Source of the DNA: Paludibacteraceae bacterium
GTDB taxonomy: Bacteria; Bacteroidota; Bacteroidia; Bacteroidales; Paludibacteraceae
DNA length: 35,090 nucleotides
Assembly: GCA_905234685.1 (NCBI GenBank)
Contig: CAJOIR010000023.1
Span: 1-35,090 of the forward strand
Direction: 5' to 3'
Part shown: positions 16,621 through 24,833 of the stretch, piece by piece
How positions within the stretch are numbered: position 1 is the stretch's first letter
Layout: every line of letters starts with the position of its first letter
The notes under the pieces: model-generated
What the model was told of the DNA's origin: nothing
Database searches by the model: none
What the model saw: only the letters and a program-made list of their open reading frames with translations
Made by a program: the position numbers and the translations under genes

Positions 16621-16968
16621 TCAGTCGTTGTTTTGTGAAGCCTCCTTCAACGAAGCGATGACGAAGTTGCGCAATATACGATACTGCTTTTTGCCCGCCG
16701 GCGCATGCTGCTTCTGCTCATCGAAGAGCGTCTGCCACTGTTGACGGAGCTGAGGGTCAGCAAGTTGCCTTGCCGCCTCCCTGACAGCGAGAGCAAAGGC
16801 AGAAGATTCAGCAGTCTGCGCTGAAGTAATCTTCTTCGGGTCTTTGCGGCGCGGATAGTGAGATACGATGGTTTTACCGAGACGATGAGCGAGATAGATA
16901 TCTTCGTTCTCGCGGTTGATTTTGCCTGAGAGTTGCTCAATCAGGACACTTGGAATAGCTTTTGCCAT
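16621..16968 (-). CDS. Small basic protein of unknown function
   Basis: This is a 115-residue protein with no signal peptide or membrane segment. The first third (LSGKINRENEDIYLAHRLGKTI, then SHYPRRKDPKK at 36-46) is basic. It recalls small Bacteroidota proteins with a 'SGK…GKTIV…P' N-terminal pattern, but I cannot name a family. The rest is probably helical, with ALAVREAARQLADPQLRQQW and a basic KKQYRILRNFVIASLKEA stretch. It is probably transcribed alone: its promoter is at 17051-17081, and between promoter and ATG lies a five-unit 11-bp tandem repeat. It ends 92 nt before nadE, which has its own promoter. Coding is likely given start, promoter and composition; function is unknown. Confidence 0.75.
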   Translation of the reverse strand: MAKAIPSVLIEQLSGKINRENEDIYLAHRLGKTIVSHYPRRKDPKKITSAQTAESSAFALAVREAARQLADPQLRQQWQTLFDEQKQHAPAGKKQYRILRNFVIASLKEASQNND

Positions 16969-16976
16969 AGTTATAT

Positions 16977-17045
16977 TCTTTTTACGTCCTTTTTACGTCT
17001 TTTTTACGTCTTTTTTACGTCTTTTTTACGTAAATCATATATTGA
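16977..17045 (-). repeat. Five tandem 11-bp repeats (ACGTAAAAAAG) in a gene leader
   Basis: ACGT recurs at 16984, 16995, 17006, 17017 and 17028, an exact 11-nt period. On the minus strand the array lies after the promoter and ends about 10 nt before the ATG of the 115-residue protein, so it should be transcribed. Its upstream flank, 17045-17023 on the minus strand, is identical over 23 bp to 33939-33961 on the plus strand. Confidence 0.92.
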
Positions 17046-17050
17046 CGTTG

Positions 17051-17081
17051 CAAAGATAAGATAAAAGAGCGAGTTATGCAA
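17051..17081 (-). promoter_or_regulatory. Bacteroidota-type promoter of the 115-residue protein
   Basis: Minus-strand TTG (17081-17079), a 20-nt spacer, then TATCTTTG (17058-17051). It is followed directly by the conserved flank and the 11-bp array. Confidence 0.65.
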
Positions 17082-17110
17082 GAGGAAAAAACAGAAAAAA
17101 TCATTTTGTA

Positions 17111-17142
17111 TTTGTGTATATAAAAACTTTAGTTTACCTTTG
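17111..17142 (+). promoter_or_regulatory. Promoter of tRNA-Glu
   Basis: TTTG (17111-17114), a 20-nt spacer, then TACCTTTG (17135-17142). It precedes the tRNA by 57 nt, leaving a short 5' leader to be processed. Confidence 0.7.
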
Positions 17143-17199
17143 CAGCCGCTTTCGAGAAGAGCGCACGTGAGTGCAGATTCTTCAGAGAGCGTGACTAAC

Positions 17200-17271
17200 G
17201 GTGCTATCGTCTAGCGGTTAGGACAAAAGATTCTCAATCTTTAAACCGGGGTTCGATTCCCCGTAGCACTA
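17200..17271 (+). tRNA. tRNA-Glu (anticodon CUC)
   Basis: Cloverleaf: acceptor GGTGCTA/TAGCACT (first pair G-U), D-arm CGTCTAGCGGTTAGGAC typical of Glu tRNAs, anticodon stem AAAGA/TCTTT with loop TTCTCAA giving anticodon CTC (codon GAG), and T-arm CCGGGGTTCGATTCCCCG. The 3' CCA is not encoded. It has its own promoter and a hairpin-plus-T terminator 4 nt downstream, so it is a single-tRNA transcription unit. Confidence 0.95.
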
Positions 17272-17275
17272 CACG

Positions 17276-17302
17276 GAGCGCTGATAATCAGTGCTCTTTT
17301 TT
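17276..17302 (+). terminator. Intrinsic terminator of tRNA-Glu
   Basis: GAGCGCTGA-TAA-TCAGTGCTC forms a nine-pair stem (one G-U) followed directly by six T. Confidence 0.85.
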
Positions 17303-17377
17303 ATTTAACGAGTGTGGTATGATTGTTGTAGTGGAAGAGGTAAAAGACATTAAACTCAAACATAATTATCAGGAATT

Positions 17378-17875
17378 ATGAAAAAGACATTATCCATTTT
17401 GATACTCGCGATGGGAGTGTTGGCGAGTTGTACAGGACCTCAAGGCCCTGCAGGCAGAGACGGAAGAGACGGCAAAGACGGTCTTGTGAACTACAAGATA
17501 TTAGACTTGTCGGCAAGCGGCAACCAGTGGCAACTATCGACCCTTGCAGACAACAATTTCTTCCAGGCGTCGTTCGACATGCCTGAGATAACGAAAGACA
17601 TCTACGACAACGGTCTGGTTCAGGTATATCGCGAATATGACACCGGCACAGCCAATGCCGTTCAACTGCTTCTGCCCAACACAAGGCACAAAGAAGAGAG
17701 TTTCATAGACGACAACGGCGAGACACAATGGGCGTATTACTCGGAGACCACCGACTATGAATACGGCGTAGGCAAACTGAACGTGTTCTATACATGCTCG
17801 GACTTCATTTATGAGTATTCCACTGTGAAGATCGTGCCCGAAGACATGCACTTCAGAGTAGTGATAATGTGGTAA
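17378..17875 (+). CDS. Small lipoprotein with a collagen-like Gly-X-Y stretch
   Basis: This is a 165-residue lipoprotein of unknown function. The signal peptide ends in a lipobox LASC with lipidated Cys18. Right after it come five Gly-X-Y triplets (residues 20-35, GPQGPAGRDGRDGKDG), a flexible or collagen-like linker often found at the base of small Bacteroidota lipoproteins. The remainder (about 36-165) is acidic and probably beta-rich (for example NVFYTCSDFIYEYSTVKIV) with no family I recognise. It lies 75 nt after the tRNA terminator; no clear TAnnTTTG promoter is visible. It ends at a hairpin that probably terminates transcription. Lipidation is well supported; the role is unknown. Confidence 0.85.
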   Translation: MKKTLSILILAMGVLASCTGPQGPAGRDGRDGKDGLVNYKILDLSASGNQWQLSTLADNNFFQASFDMPEITKDIYDNGLVQVYREYDTGTANAVQLLLPNTRHKEESFIDDNGETQWAYYSETTDYEYGVGKLNVFYTCSDFIYEYSTVKIVPEDMHFRVVIMW

Positions 17876-17889
17876 TAACCTCACCCTAC

Positions 17890-17920
17890 CCCCTCTCCGC
17901 AAGAGAGGGGTTTTCTATTT
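17890..17920 (+). terminator. Terminator-like hairpin, apparently a copy of the palindromic element
   Basis: CCCCTCTC-CGCAA-GAGAGGGG followed by TTTTCTATTT, 14 nt after the lipoprotein stop. The upstream AACCTCACCCTACC and the arms resemble the palindromic element family at 3135, 18180 and 18614, so a dispersed element may have become the terminator. Confidence 0.7.
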
Positions 17921-17928
17921 AGAAAGCC

Positions 17929-19209
17929 TTGAAACCGGAAACATTCATAACAGAGCATGCGAGCGAAGATGTGAATCGCCTTGCGTTGCAAAGGAGTCGG
18001 TATCCACAGTTGTCGGATGCCGATTTCAATTATGCCCTCCAACAGATAACAGGCATGCAGCGCACACGAGACAAACTGCCGTTTCTGCAAGAAATGCCCG
18101 AGTGGCGGTATCCGAAACAACTGAGTCTGGAGCAATGCTCATCAGAGACAACGGCGAGATATAAGAACCTCTCTAAAAACCTCTCCCTAACCCTCTCCTC
18201 AGGAGAGGGGATAAACCATGCGGAGATAAGAGCGAGATATAAGAGTCGTAGGGGAGTGTTTGTTGACCTGACCGGAGGTATGGGTATTGACACGTGGTTT
18301 CTGTCGGAGGACTTCAAAGAGACGCACTATGTAGAACAAGACGAGGATCTATGCAGGTTGGCAGAACACAACTTTGGTCTTTATGCACCACATATTCAAG
18401 TACATCACGACACGGCAGAACACTTTCTGCAGACTCTGAAGCATGCAGACCTAATATATATAGACCCTGCGAGGCGGTCGAAGTCAGGCAGCAAAGTGTT
18501 CAAACTGGAAGATTGCACCCCCAACGTGGTTGAACTCATGCCTCTGCTGAGAGAGAAATGCGACACTCTGATGCTGAAGTTGTCGCCGATGATAGATGTT
18601 TCCGCTGCAATCAAGAACCTCTCCCTGACCCTCTCCTCAGGAGAGGGAATACCATGCGGGTTAAGTGTGACCAATGTGCATGTGGTGGCGGTACGCAATG
18701 AGGTGAAAGAGGTGATAGTGGTTTGTCAGCAAAACAGTCTTACTGCACCAGCGGTCTTAGAGTGTAGCAATCGTTCTCCCCTCCTCCACTGCGTGAATCT
18801 GGAGACGAGTCAGGAAGAATTTGTATTCAGCATGGAGGAGGAGAAAGAGAGTGAATGCCAATATGCCACAGAAACAGGTGAATACATTATCGAACCTAAC
18901 ATGGCAATAATGAAGGCAGGAGCATTCAAGACGTTTGCACGAAGATACGGATTGTTGAAGTTAGGCTACAACACACATCTCTACACTGCCGATACCTCAC
19001 TATCAATACCAGGCAGAGTGTGGCGGGTTGGAGATTTAGCAGACAAGAAGGCGATAAGAGGTCAGAAGATGAACATTCTGTCGCGGAATTATCCCCTGTC
19101 AGCAGATGAAATCCGCAAGAAATACAACATCAAAGACGGTGGAGACAAATGGCTTATTGCCACACGCATAGGCGAGAAGGCTGTGTTAATTTCAGCCATG
19201 CGGGAGTGA
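17929..19209 (+). CDS. THUMP-like class I SAM-dependent methyltransferase, with two in-frame element insertions
   Basis: This 426-residue protein belongs to the Bacteroidota 'THUMP-like domain' methyltransferase family (ferredoxin-like C-terminal part), presumably acting on RNA. The SAM-binding motif is VDLTGGMGIDTWFL, followed by YVEQDEDLC, the DPARRSKSG catalytic-type motif and KLSPMIDVS; the C-terminal part includes EPNMAIMKAGAFKTFA and LSRNYPLSADEIRKKY. The start must be TTG at 17929, because a stop lies at 17920-17922 and only two sense codons separate them. Two dispersed palindromic elements interrupt it in frame: about residues 76-101 (26 extra codons between two copies of ARYK) and about 229-244. 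Both add NLSLTLSSGEGI. Core motifs remain intact, so it is probably still active; the target is unknown. Confidence 0.85.
   Translation: MKPETFITEHASEDVNRLALQRSRYPQLSDADFNYALQQITGMQRTRDKLPFLQEMPEWRYPKQLSLEQCSSETTARYKNLSKNLSLTLSSGEGINHAEIRARYKSRRGVFVDLTGGMGIDTWFLSEDFKETHYVEQDEDLCRLAEHNFGLYAPHIQVHHDTAEHFLQTLKHADLIYIDPARRSKSGSKVFKLEDCTPNVVELMPLLREKCDTLMLKLSPMIDVSAAIKNLSLTLSSGEGIPCGLSVTNVHVVAVRNEVKEVIVVCQQNSLTAPAVLECSNRSPLLHCVNLETSQEEFVFSMEEEKESECQYATETGEYIIEPNMAIMKAGAFKTFARRYGLLKLGYNTHLYTADTSLSIPGRVWRVGDLADKKAIRGQKMNILSRNYPLSADEIRKKYNIKDGGDKWLIATRIGEKAVLISAMRE
18154..18244 (+). repeat. In-frame palindromic element insertion 1 with 13-bp direct repeats
   Basis: The 13-mer GCGAGATATAAGA occurs at 18154-18166 and 18232-18244, offset by exactly 78 bp. 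Between them is the element with a perfect hairpin CCCTCTCC-TCA-GGAGAGGG (18191-18209) and the trailing ATAAACCATGCGGA. Removing one 13-mer plus the element restores an uninterrupted ETTARYKSRRG reading. Confidence 0.9.
18613..18660 (+). repeat. In-frame palindromic element insertion 2
   Basis: AAGAACCTCTCCCTGA leads into the same hairpin CCCTCTCC-TCA-GGAGAGGG (18629-18647) and CCATGCGG. It is read in the same frame as insertion 1 (NLSLTLSSGEGI) and lies between SPMIDVSAAIK and LSVTNVHVV. No clear flanking duplication is seen. Confidence 0.88.
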
Positions 19210-19367
19210 GATAAGTTGAAAAACAGTCTCTACAGACTGCCATTTTGGCAGAGATTTCTTTCATTTTAGAGTATTTTATGTATTGGCATAGGCTTTGCCA
19301 TAGTTGAAGCGAACTCCAGTGAGAGTTCCCATAAATTGAAATATTAACAAATAAAATACTTACAACT

Positions 19368-21290
19368 ATGTCAAAGATTATTGGTATCGACCTCGGCACA
19401 ACGAACTCGTGTGTCGCAGTCATGGAAGGAAATGAACCCGTAGTTATCGCTAACTCGGAAGGCAAACGCACCACTCCATCGGTAGTGGGCTTTATAGAAG
19501 GCGGTGAGAGGAAAGTTGGCGACCCTGCAAAACGTCAGGCAATCACCAACCCTACCAAGACCGTATACAGTATCAAACGACTGATGGGCGAGACATTCGA
19601 CCGTCTGCAAGGCGAGATAGCCCGTCTGCCATACAAGGTGACAAAAGGTGACAATAACACTCCGCGTGTTGACATCGACGGTCGTCTGTACACACCACAG
19701 GAAATCAGTGCTATCATCCTTCAGAAAATGAAGAAGACAGCAGAAGACTATCTCGGTCAGGAGGTAACCGAAGCTGTCATCACCGTGCCTGCCTACTTTA
19801 ATGACTCACAGCGTCAGGCAACGAAGGAGGCCGGCGAGATAGCAGGTTTGCACGTACGCCGTATAGTAAACGAGCCTACAGCAGCCGCTCTTGCCTACGG
19901 ACTTGACAAGTCGAACAAAGACATGAAGATAGTAGTGTTCGACTGCGGTGGCGGTACTCACGATGTTAGTGTTCTGGAACTTGGTGACGGTGTGTTTGAA
20001 GTGAAAGCCACTGACGGTGACACACACCTTGGCGGTGATGACTTCGACCACAGAATCATAGACTGGCTTGTTCAAGAGTTCAAGCAAGACAACGGCGGCG
20101 CAGACCTGAGCAAAGACCCGATGGCAATGCAACGTCTGAAAGAGGCAGCCGAGAAAGCCAAGATAGAACTTTCGAACACCACCTCGACAGAAATCAACCT
20201 GCCGTATATCATGCCAGTGAACGGCGTACCTGCTCACCTCGTAAAGACACTGACCCGTGCAAAGTTCGAGCAACTGATAGACGACCTTATCCAGCGCACT
20301 ATTGCTCCGTGCCGCACTGCACTGCAGAATGCAGGCTTGACCACAAATGACATTGACGAGATAATCCTCGTGGGCGGCTCAACACGTATTCCTGCCATAC
20401 AGCAGGCAGTGGAGAAGTTCTTCGGCAAAGTGCCTTCGAAGGGTGTCAACCCGGACGAAGTAGTAGCAGTAGGTGCAGCCATACAAGGCGGTGTGCTTAC
20501 AGGCGAAGTGAAAGACGTGCTGCTGCTTGATGTCACTCCTCTGAGCCTCGGTATAGAGACCATGGGCGGCGTGATGACCAAGATGATAGAAGCCAACACG
20601 ACTATACCTACAAAGAAGACCGAAGTGTTCACCACCGCTGTGGACAACCAGCCTTCAGTAGAAATAAAGGTGCTCCAAGGCGAGCGTCCGATGGCAGCAC
20701 AGAACAAACAGATAGGCATCTTCCACTTGGACGGCATAATGCCTGCCCGTCGTGGTGAGCCTCAGATAGAAGTTACCTTCGACATCGACGCCAACGGTAT
20801 TCTTAACGTCAGCGCCAAAGACAAAGCTACCGGCAAGGAGCAGAAGATACGTATTGAGGCTTCAAGCGGCCTGAGCGATGCAGAGATAAAGCGTATGAAA
20901 GCAGAGGCAGAGGCAAACGCTGCTGCCGATGCAAAAGAGAAAGAGCGTGTTGACAAACTCAACAAGGCTGACTCGATGATATTCCAGACAGAGAAGCAGT
21001 TGCAGGAGTTAGGCGACAAAATACCTGCCGACAAGAAAGCTCCTATAGAGGCTGCACTCAAGAAACTGAAAGAAGCATACGAGAAGAAAGACGCCGATGC
21101 TTGCGAAGCAGCAGTAAACGAACTGAATGCAGCATTCCAGGCAGCAGCAAGCGAGATGTACAACGCTCAGAACCCAGGCGCTAATCCCGGTGGTGACCCT
21201 AACGGAGGTAACCCCGGCGGAGGTAACGGAGGCAATGGCGGCAACGGCGGTGACGATGTAACCGATGTTGACTTCGAAGAAGTGAAATAA
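19368..21290 (+). CDS. dnaK: Hsp70 molecular chaperone DnaK
   Basis: This is the 640-residue Hsp70 chaperone, an ATPase that binds unfolded polypeptides and cycles with DnaJ and GrpE. The nucleotide domain has [17 protein letters not shown] (5-21), the [11 protein letters not shown] segment and [11 protein letters not shown]. The linker [19 protein letters not shown] leads to the substrate-binding domain, a helical lid, and a Gly/Asn-rich tail ending DVDFEEVK. The phosphate-2 loop reads [11 protein letters not shown], with Cys193 and His198 where Leu and Phe are usual; the catalytic Thr197 is kept. It stands alone, without grpE, dnaJ or a CIRCE operator in the 158-nt spacer upstream (which holds small hairpins such as GAACTC/GAGTTC but no TAnnTTTG promoter). 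A strong terminator follows. Confidence 0.98.
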   Translation: MSKIIGIDLGTTNSCVAVMEGNEPVVIANSEGKRTTPSVVGFIEGGERKVGDPAKRQAITNPTKTVYSIKRLMGETFDRLQGEIARLPYKVTKGDNNTPRVDIDGRLYTPQEISAIILQKMKKTAEDYLGQEVTEAVITVPAYFNDSQRQATKEAGEIAGLHVRRIVNEPTAAALAYGLDKSNKDMKIVVFDCGGGTHDVSVLELGDGVFEVKATDGDTHLGGDDFDHRIIDWLVQEFKQDNGGADLSKDPMAMQRLKEAAEKAKIELSNTTSTEINLPYIMPVNGVPAHLVKTLTRAKFEQLIDDLIQRTIAPCRTALQNAGLTTNDIDEIILVGGSTRIPAIQQAVEKFFGKVPSKGVNPDEVVAVGAAIQGGVLTGEVKDVLLLDVTPLSLGIETMGGVMTKMIEANTTIPTKKTEVFTTAVDNQPSVEIKVLQGERPMAAQNKQIGIFHLDGIMPARRGEPQIEVTFDIDANGILNVSAKDKATGKEQKIRIEASSGLSDAEIKRMKAEAEANAAADAKEKERVDKLNKADSMIFQTEKQLQELGDKIPADKKAPIEAALKKLKEAYEKKDADACEAAVNELNAAFQAAASEMYNAQNPGANPGGDPNGGNPGGGNGGNGGNGGDDVTDVDFEEVK

Positions 21291-21312
21291 CGTGCAAAGC
21301 CATATTCAAGTA

Positions 21313-21350
21313 ACAGAGAACTCCTGTGATGACACAGGAGTTCTCTGTTT
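21313..21350 (+). terminator. Strong bidirectional terminator between dnaK and the surface-protein run
   Basis: A perfect 16-bp stem, ACAGAGAACTCCTGTG-ATGA-CACAGGAGTTCTCTGT (21313-21348), is followed by TTTGTTG. It lies 22 nt after the dnaK stop and also downstream of the convergent 791-residue gene, so it can serve both strands. Confidence 0.88.
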
Positions 21351-21398
21351 GTTGCTGTTGAAAAAAGTTATATTTAGTCAATATACGACCCAAACAAC

Positions 21399-23774
21399 CT
21401 ATGGTTTGTCAACTGCATTGCCGAGAATATCATATATTCTGCCATCAGGGAAAAGAATATAAATCCTACCGTCTATAACCACCTTGAGTGAGCGGAGTGA
21501 CGGATTGTTGATGAACAAATCTTCTATGCCATCGGTTTTTTCAACATCCTCTTTTGCCTTCTCAAGAGCGGCAGTGAGTATCGCTATAGCTGCATCTATT
21601 TCTTCTTTGGTGGCATTCTCATTGTCAAGCACCATCTGTGCCTCCTCTATGGCGGCAAGCAGAGTGTCAGCAATGACAGTATATGCCTCAGTGCCGCTTA
21701 TAGAATCATAGAAGGCATTGGCGGCAGCAATTGAATCAGCGAGTTGCTGACGGCTTGCAGCGAGTTCTGCAGCCTTCTTGTCAGCATCACGCTGTGCAGC
21801 AAGGTCTTTTGTCAGTTGCTCTATGATAGCATCCACGTCATTCTTATTGTCGTCAAGACTCTTAGCCTCGTCATAAGTCAATGCCTCTATTGCAGTTTTA
21901 GCAGCAGAAATCAGTTCTAAACAAGCCTCACTGTCGCCTTCGGCGGCAAGAGTGTCAGCCACATCAAGTTTCTGTGTCTTATATGCCTCATAAGCCGCCT
22001 TGTCGGCTGCCAGTTGCTGCACTGCCAACACATCATCTTTTGCCTGTTGCAAAGCAAGAGCAAGAGCACTTGCTGCAGCATCCACATCCGCCTGTGAGGC
22101 ATCAGCGTTGTCTGCCATTGCCTGTGCTGCATCAACAGCAGTCTTGAGTGCAACGGCTATGTCGGCATAGTCAGCGAGGATATTGCCGTAATATGCGTTT
22201 GCTTCTCCGATAACGGCGTTGAGTGCAGTCTTATCGGCAGATATCTTCACGCTGAGAGTCGCTGCAGGCACATCATTGTGGTTCTTGTCACCTATAACGC
22301 GGTACCAGACAGTATGACAACCTGTCTGAACGGCGACAGGGAGTGTTGTGGAGTATGTCTCGCCGTCTGTAGAATACTGCATCTCGCCACCTTGGGCTGA
22401 GCCCGCCTCAATGAGTGCCTGTGCTTCGCCAGAGTAAACAAGACCTTCCTTTGCCTTCGGCATTGTGACGACGGGGTCAGCTTTGACAATTGTGAACTGC
22501 GCCGTAGCTTTTCCTTTGTATGCCGAGTTATCAGCAGCAATGACGGTGACCGTAGCAGTGCCTGCATCAAGGTTCTCCGTATATGCCACAGTGTATTCAT
22601 CAGGTGCAGAAAGTTCTTTTTTGCCATCGTTGACAGTCACGGCAGGTGTGAACTCTTCACCACTATAGACGAAACTGTCTTGCGCAAGAGTTATCATCTC
22701 GTCCTTCAACTCGGTGCGTACGAAGGTGAAAGTGTCGGTATGTAATTCACTCCAAGCGCCTTTTGAGTCGCCTATACGCCAAGATATTACATGTTCACCT
22801 TCGGTGAGAGCACCTATGTTAATCAATACTAAACCGCTTGTCCCGGAGAGCACGCCTGTGGTTGTGCTGTCTGCATCATCGAAACTATATGCATAGCGTG
22901 CAATAGTAGTTCCTGCTAACTCGTCGGCACGTGGTACGATGAAATACTTCGTCACTGCACTGCTCCAAATGCCAGTGTTATCTTTCACGCGCATACTATA
23001 TGAGTGCAAACCGCCTGACAATTCTGTCAGGTCAATTTGTGCTGGCAACTCGTTGAGTACAGCACGGGCGACTGTCTTGCCGTCTATCCAATACTCTCTT
23101 TCAACAATGTTTGTGGCAGTCTCAACCGCACGTGGTACGATGAAGTATTTCGTCACTGCACTGCTCCAAATGCCAGTGTTGTCTTTCACGCGCATACTAT
23201 AGGTATGCAGACCAACATTAAGGTCAGTGAGACTCACTTGTTCGGGCGAATTGCCGAGTGAAGCCCTGGCAACAATCTTGCCGTCAAGCCAGTATTCGCG
23301 CTCAGCAATGTTTGTGGCAGCCTCAACTGTGCGTGGAATGATGAAATATTTAGTTACAGCACTACTCCAAATTCCGGTATTGTCTTTCACGCGCATACTG
23401 TAGGTATGCAGACCGACATTAAGGTCAGTGAGACTCACTTGTTCGGGTGAATTGCCAAGTGAAGCCTTGGCAACAATCTTGCCGTCAAGCCAGTATTCGC
23501 GCTCAGCAATGTCTGTAGCAGCCTCAACTGTGCGTGGAATGATGAAGTATTTCGTCACAGCACTGCTCCAAATGCCGGTATTGTCTTTCACACGCAAAGA
23601 ATAAGAATGCAGTCCGGGTTGAAGTGCAGATATGTCAATGCTACTGCCTGCGGTCTGCATAGCAGCCACATTACCGTCAAGCCAACACTGCCGCTCCGTT
23701 ATACTTTTCTGCCCCCACGCCGTCACGCAGACGACACAGGCAGCAAGAAGCAGAATATCTCTGATCCTATTCAT
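21399..23774 (-). CDS. Large secreted repeat protein with T9SS-like C-terminal tail
   Basis: This is a 791-residue exported protein, probably on the cell surface. After the signal peptide (about 1-21) come four 67-residue repeats (about 25-289), each with an xYWLDGKxVA strand, GLHSYSMRVKDNTGIWSSAVTKYFIxPR and an acidic linker; a fifth divergent unit (290-355) starts YAYSFDDADS. Then come MBG-like Ig domains (about 360-520, FVYSGEEFTPAV and LVYSGEAQALIE), a helical, Ala-rich region resembling FIVAR-type repeats (about 520-750), and a tail with VVIDGRIYILFPDGRIYDILG. The tail is nearly the same as in the 1099-residue neighbour. It is the last gene of the surface run, 25 nt after the beta-helix gene. 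An adhesin or wall-layer role is inferred from architecture only. Confidence 0.85.
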   Translation of the reverse strand: MNRIRDILLLAACVVCVTAWGQKSITERQCWLDGNVAAMQTAGSSIDISALQPGLHSYSLRVKDNTGIWSSAVTKYFIIPRTVEAATDIAEREYWLDGKIVAKASLGNSPEQVSLTDLNVGLHTYSMRVKDNTGIWSSAVTKYFIIPRTVEAATNIAEREYWLDGKIVARASLGNSPEQVSLTDLNVGLHTYSMRVKDNTGIWSSAVTKYFIVPRAVETATNIVEREYWIDGKTVARAVLNELPAQIDLTELSGGLHSYSMRVKDNTGIWSSAVTKYFIVPRADELAGTTIARYAYSFDDADSTTTGVLSGTSGLVLINIGALTEGEHVISWRIGDSKGAWSELHTDTFTFVRTELKDEMITLAQDSFVYSGEEFTPAVTVNDGKKELSAPDEYTVAYTENLDAGTATVTVIAADNSAYKGKATAQFTIVKADPVVTMPKAKEGLVYSGEAQALIEAGSAQGGEMQYSTDGETYSTTLPVAVQTGCHTVWYRVIGDKNHNDVPAATLSVKISADKTALNAVIGEANAYYGNILADYADIAVALKTAVDAAQAMADNADASQADVDAAASALALALQQAKDDVLAVQQLAADKAAYEAYKTQKLDVADTLAAEGDSEACLELISAAKTAIEALTYDEAKSLDDNKNDVDAIIEQLTKDLAAQRDADKKAAELAASRQQLADSIAAANAFYDSISGTEAYTVIADTLLAAIEEAQMVLDNENATKEEIDAAIAILTAALEKAKEDVEKTDGIEDLFINNPSLRSLKVVIDGRIYILFPDGRIYDILGNAVDKP
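22908..23702 (-). repeat. Four 201-bp coding repeats
   Basis: Four tandem units of 201 bp (67 codons) encode the N-terminal repeats of the 791-residue protein. The two middle units are almost identical at the nucleotide level, while the outer two are more diverged, which suggests recent duplication or gene conversion. Confidence 0.88.
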
Positions 23775-23799
23775 GGTCGTTTGCTTTTACGGGTGGTTA

Positions 23800-24777
23800 T
23801 CAGCGTACTTGAGCATCATAAGTGACATTCAGTTTCGCACCATCTACCTGAACTTTCAGGTTCTTAATGACCGGAGTGTTTGGAATCTTGTTCCACGGAA
23901 AATCACCACCATTGATACCAACTTCAGTACCATCTGTACCTACGTATGTCGTAGGGTCTGCCAGAGTAAATGTTTTGCTCGCAGAATAGTCAGGGTAACC
24001 GTCTGTAAATACATCATTCAAATTCACATTATACCAATTGCCTTCATTGATATTCTCTGCGTTTTGACCAAATTGGCAGATACAATGTTTAACTGTCGAA
24101 CCAGTGTTAATATTAGCATGATAATAATCTCCGAATACACAGTTAGTATATATAGCCTTATTATTGGCATAGTCAGCACCTGTTCTTATTATGCAGTGAT
24201 TGAACAAAAGCATTGCGTCTGCATTGGAGTAATTATTTTTGCCCTGAATATAGCAGTTCTGGAAATCCAAGCCCATGACAACAGCAGAACCATACACATG
24301 ACCTCTAATCCATGACTGACGTATAGTTACAGCCTGTAAGTTATTGCCTCCAACATAAAAACTGCCAAACGAACATTTGGCAACAACCATATTGGTGGTT
24401 TGCCATATCTGAAGATTACCTGTAATATATACACCTTCGATACGTATATTTTGAAGACTGGTGGCATCATCTCCAGTGTAGAAATTCATGTCTCCATTGA
24501 TTTGTGAGTGACGGATACCTTCTGCTTCAATATCCTCAAAGCCCACACCATAGATATTGACATTCTTGTTAATGTTGACCGGACTATTAAATGTACCCTC
24601 GGAAAGGGTAATGGTATTGCCGTCGGTTGCTGCATTATAAGCGTTTTTGAATGCATCAATACCGTTAAACACCTGCACATTGTCGCCGTTCTGAAGGATG
24701 ACGGTCTGTGCTTCGTTTTGTGCCATTACTGCGCCTGTGCATAACAGCACCACTGCAAAAAGAAATACTTTTTTCAT
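23800..24777 (-). CDS. Secreted right-handed beta-helix protein
   Basis: This is a 325-residue exported protein with signal peptide MKKVFLFAVVLLCTGAVMAQ. The body (about 25-250) shows the regular short-strand pattern of a pectate-lyase-like parallel beta-helix: NTITLSEGTF, NINKNVNIYGVG, LQNIRIEGVYITGNLQI, LDFQNCYIQGKNN, AIYTNCVFGDYY. The end, VGINGGDFPWNKIPNTP followed by an IKNLKVQVDGAKLNVTYDAQVR strand region, is a common closure of Bacteroidota surface beta-helix proteins. No catalytic residues of a lyase or hydrolase can be picked out. It lies between two large surface proteins (56 and 25 nt gaps) and lacks the PDGRIYDILG tail they share. Confidence 0.82.
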   Translation of the reverse strand: MKKVFLFAVVLLCTGAVMAQNEAQTVILQNGDNVQVFNGIDAFKNAYNAATDGNTITLSEGTFNSPVNINKNVNIYGVGFEDIEAEGIRHSQINGDMNFYTGDDATSLQNIRIEGVYITGNLQIWQTTNMVVAKCSFGSFYVGGNNLQAVTIRQSWIRGHVYGSAVVMGLDFQNCYIQGKNNYSNADAMLLFNHCIIRTGADYANNKAIYTNCVFGDYYHANINTGSTVKHCICQFGQNAENINEGNWYNVNLNDVFTDGYPDYSASKTFTLADPTTYVGTDGTEVGINGGDFPWNKIPNTPVIKNLKVQVDGAKLNVTYDAQVR

Positions 24778-24833
24778 AATTACGTGTTGTTTTGTAGTTT
24801 ATTTTATTGTTTTGCTATATATAAGCATAAGCC

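Noticed and set aside
19210..19367. Heat-shock operator (CIRCE) or standard promoter before dnaK
   Set aside because: No TTAGCACTC-N9-GAGTGCTAA pattern; GGCTTTG near 19290 lacks the right spacing. Small hairpins (19224-19239 and GAACTC/GAGTTC near 19310) lack a T-run or known motif.
23632..24315. A 227-codon plus-strand frame across the ends of two surface genes
   Set aside because: It is antisense to two genes with signal peptides and domain structure; the hydrophobic content comes from the complement of beta-strand codons.
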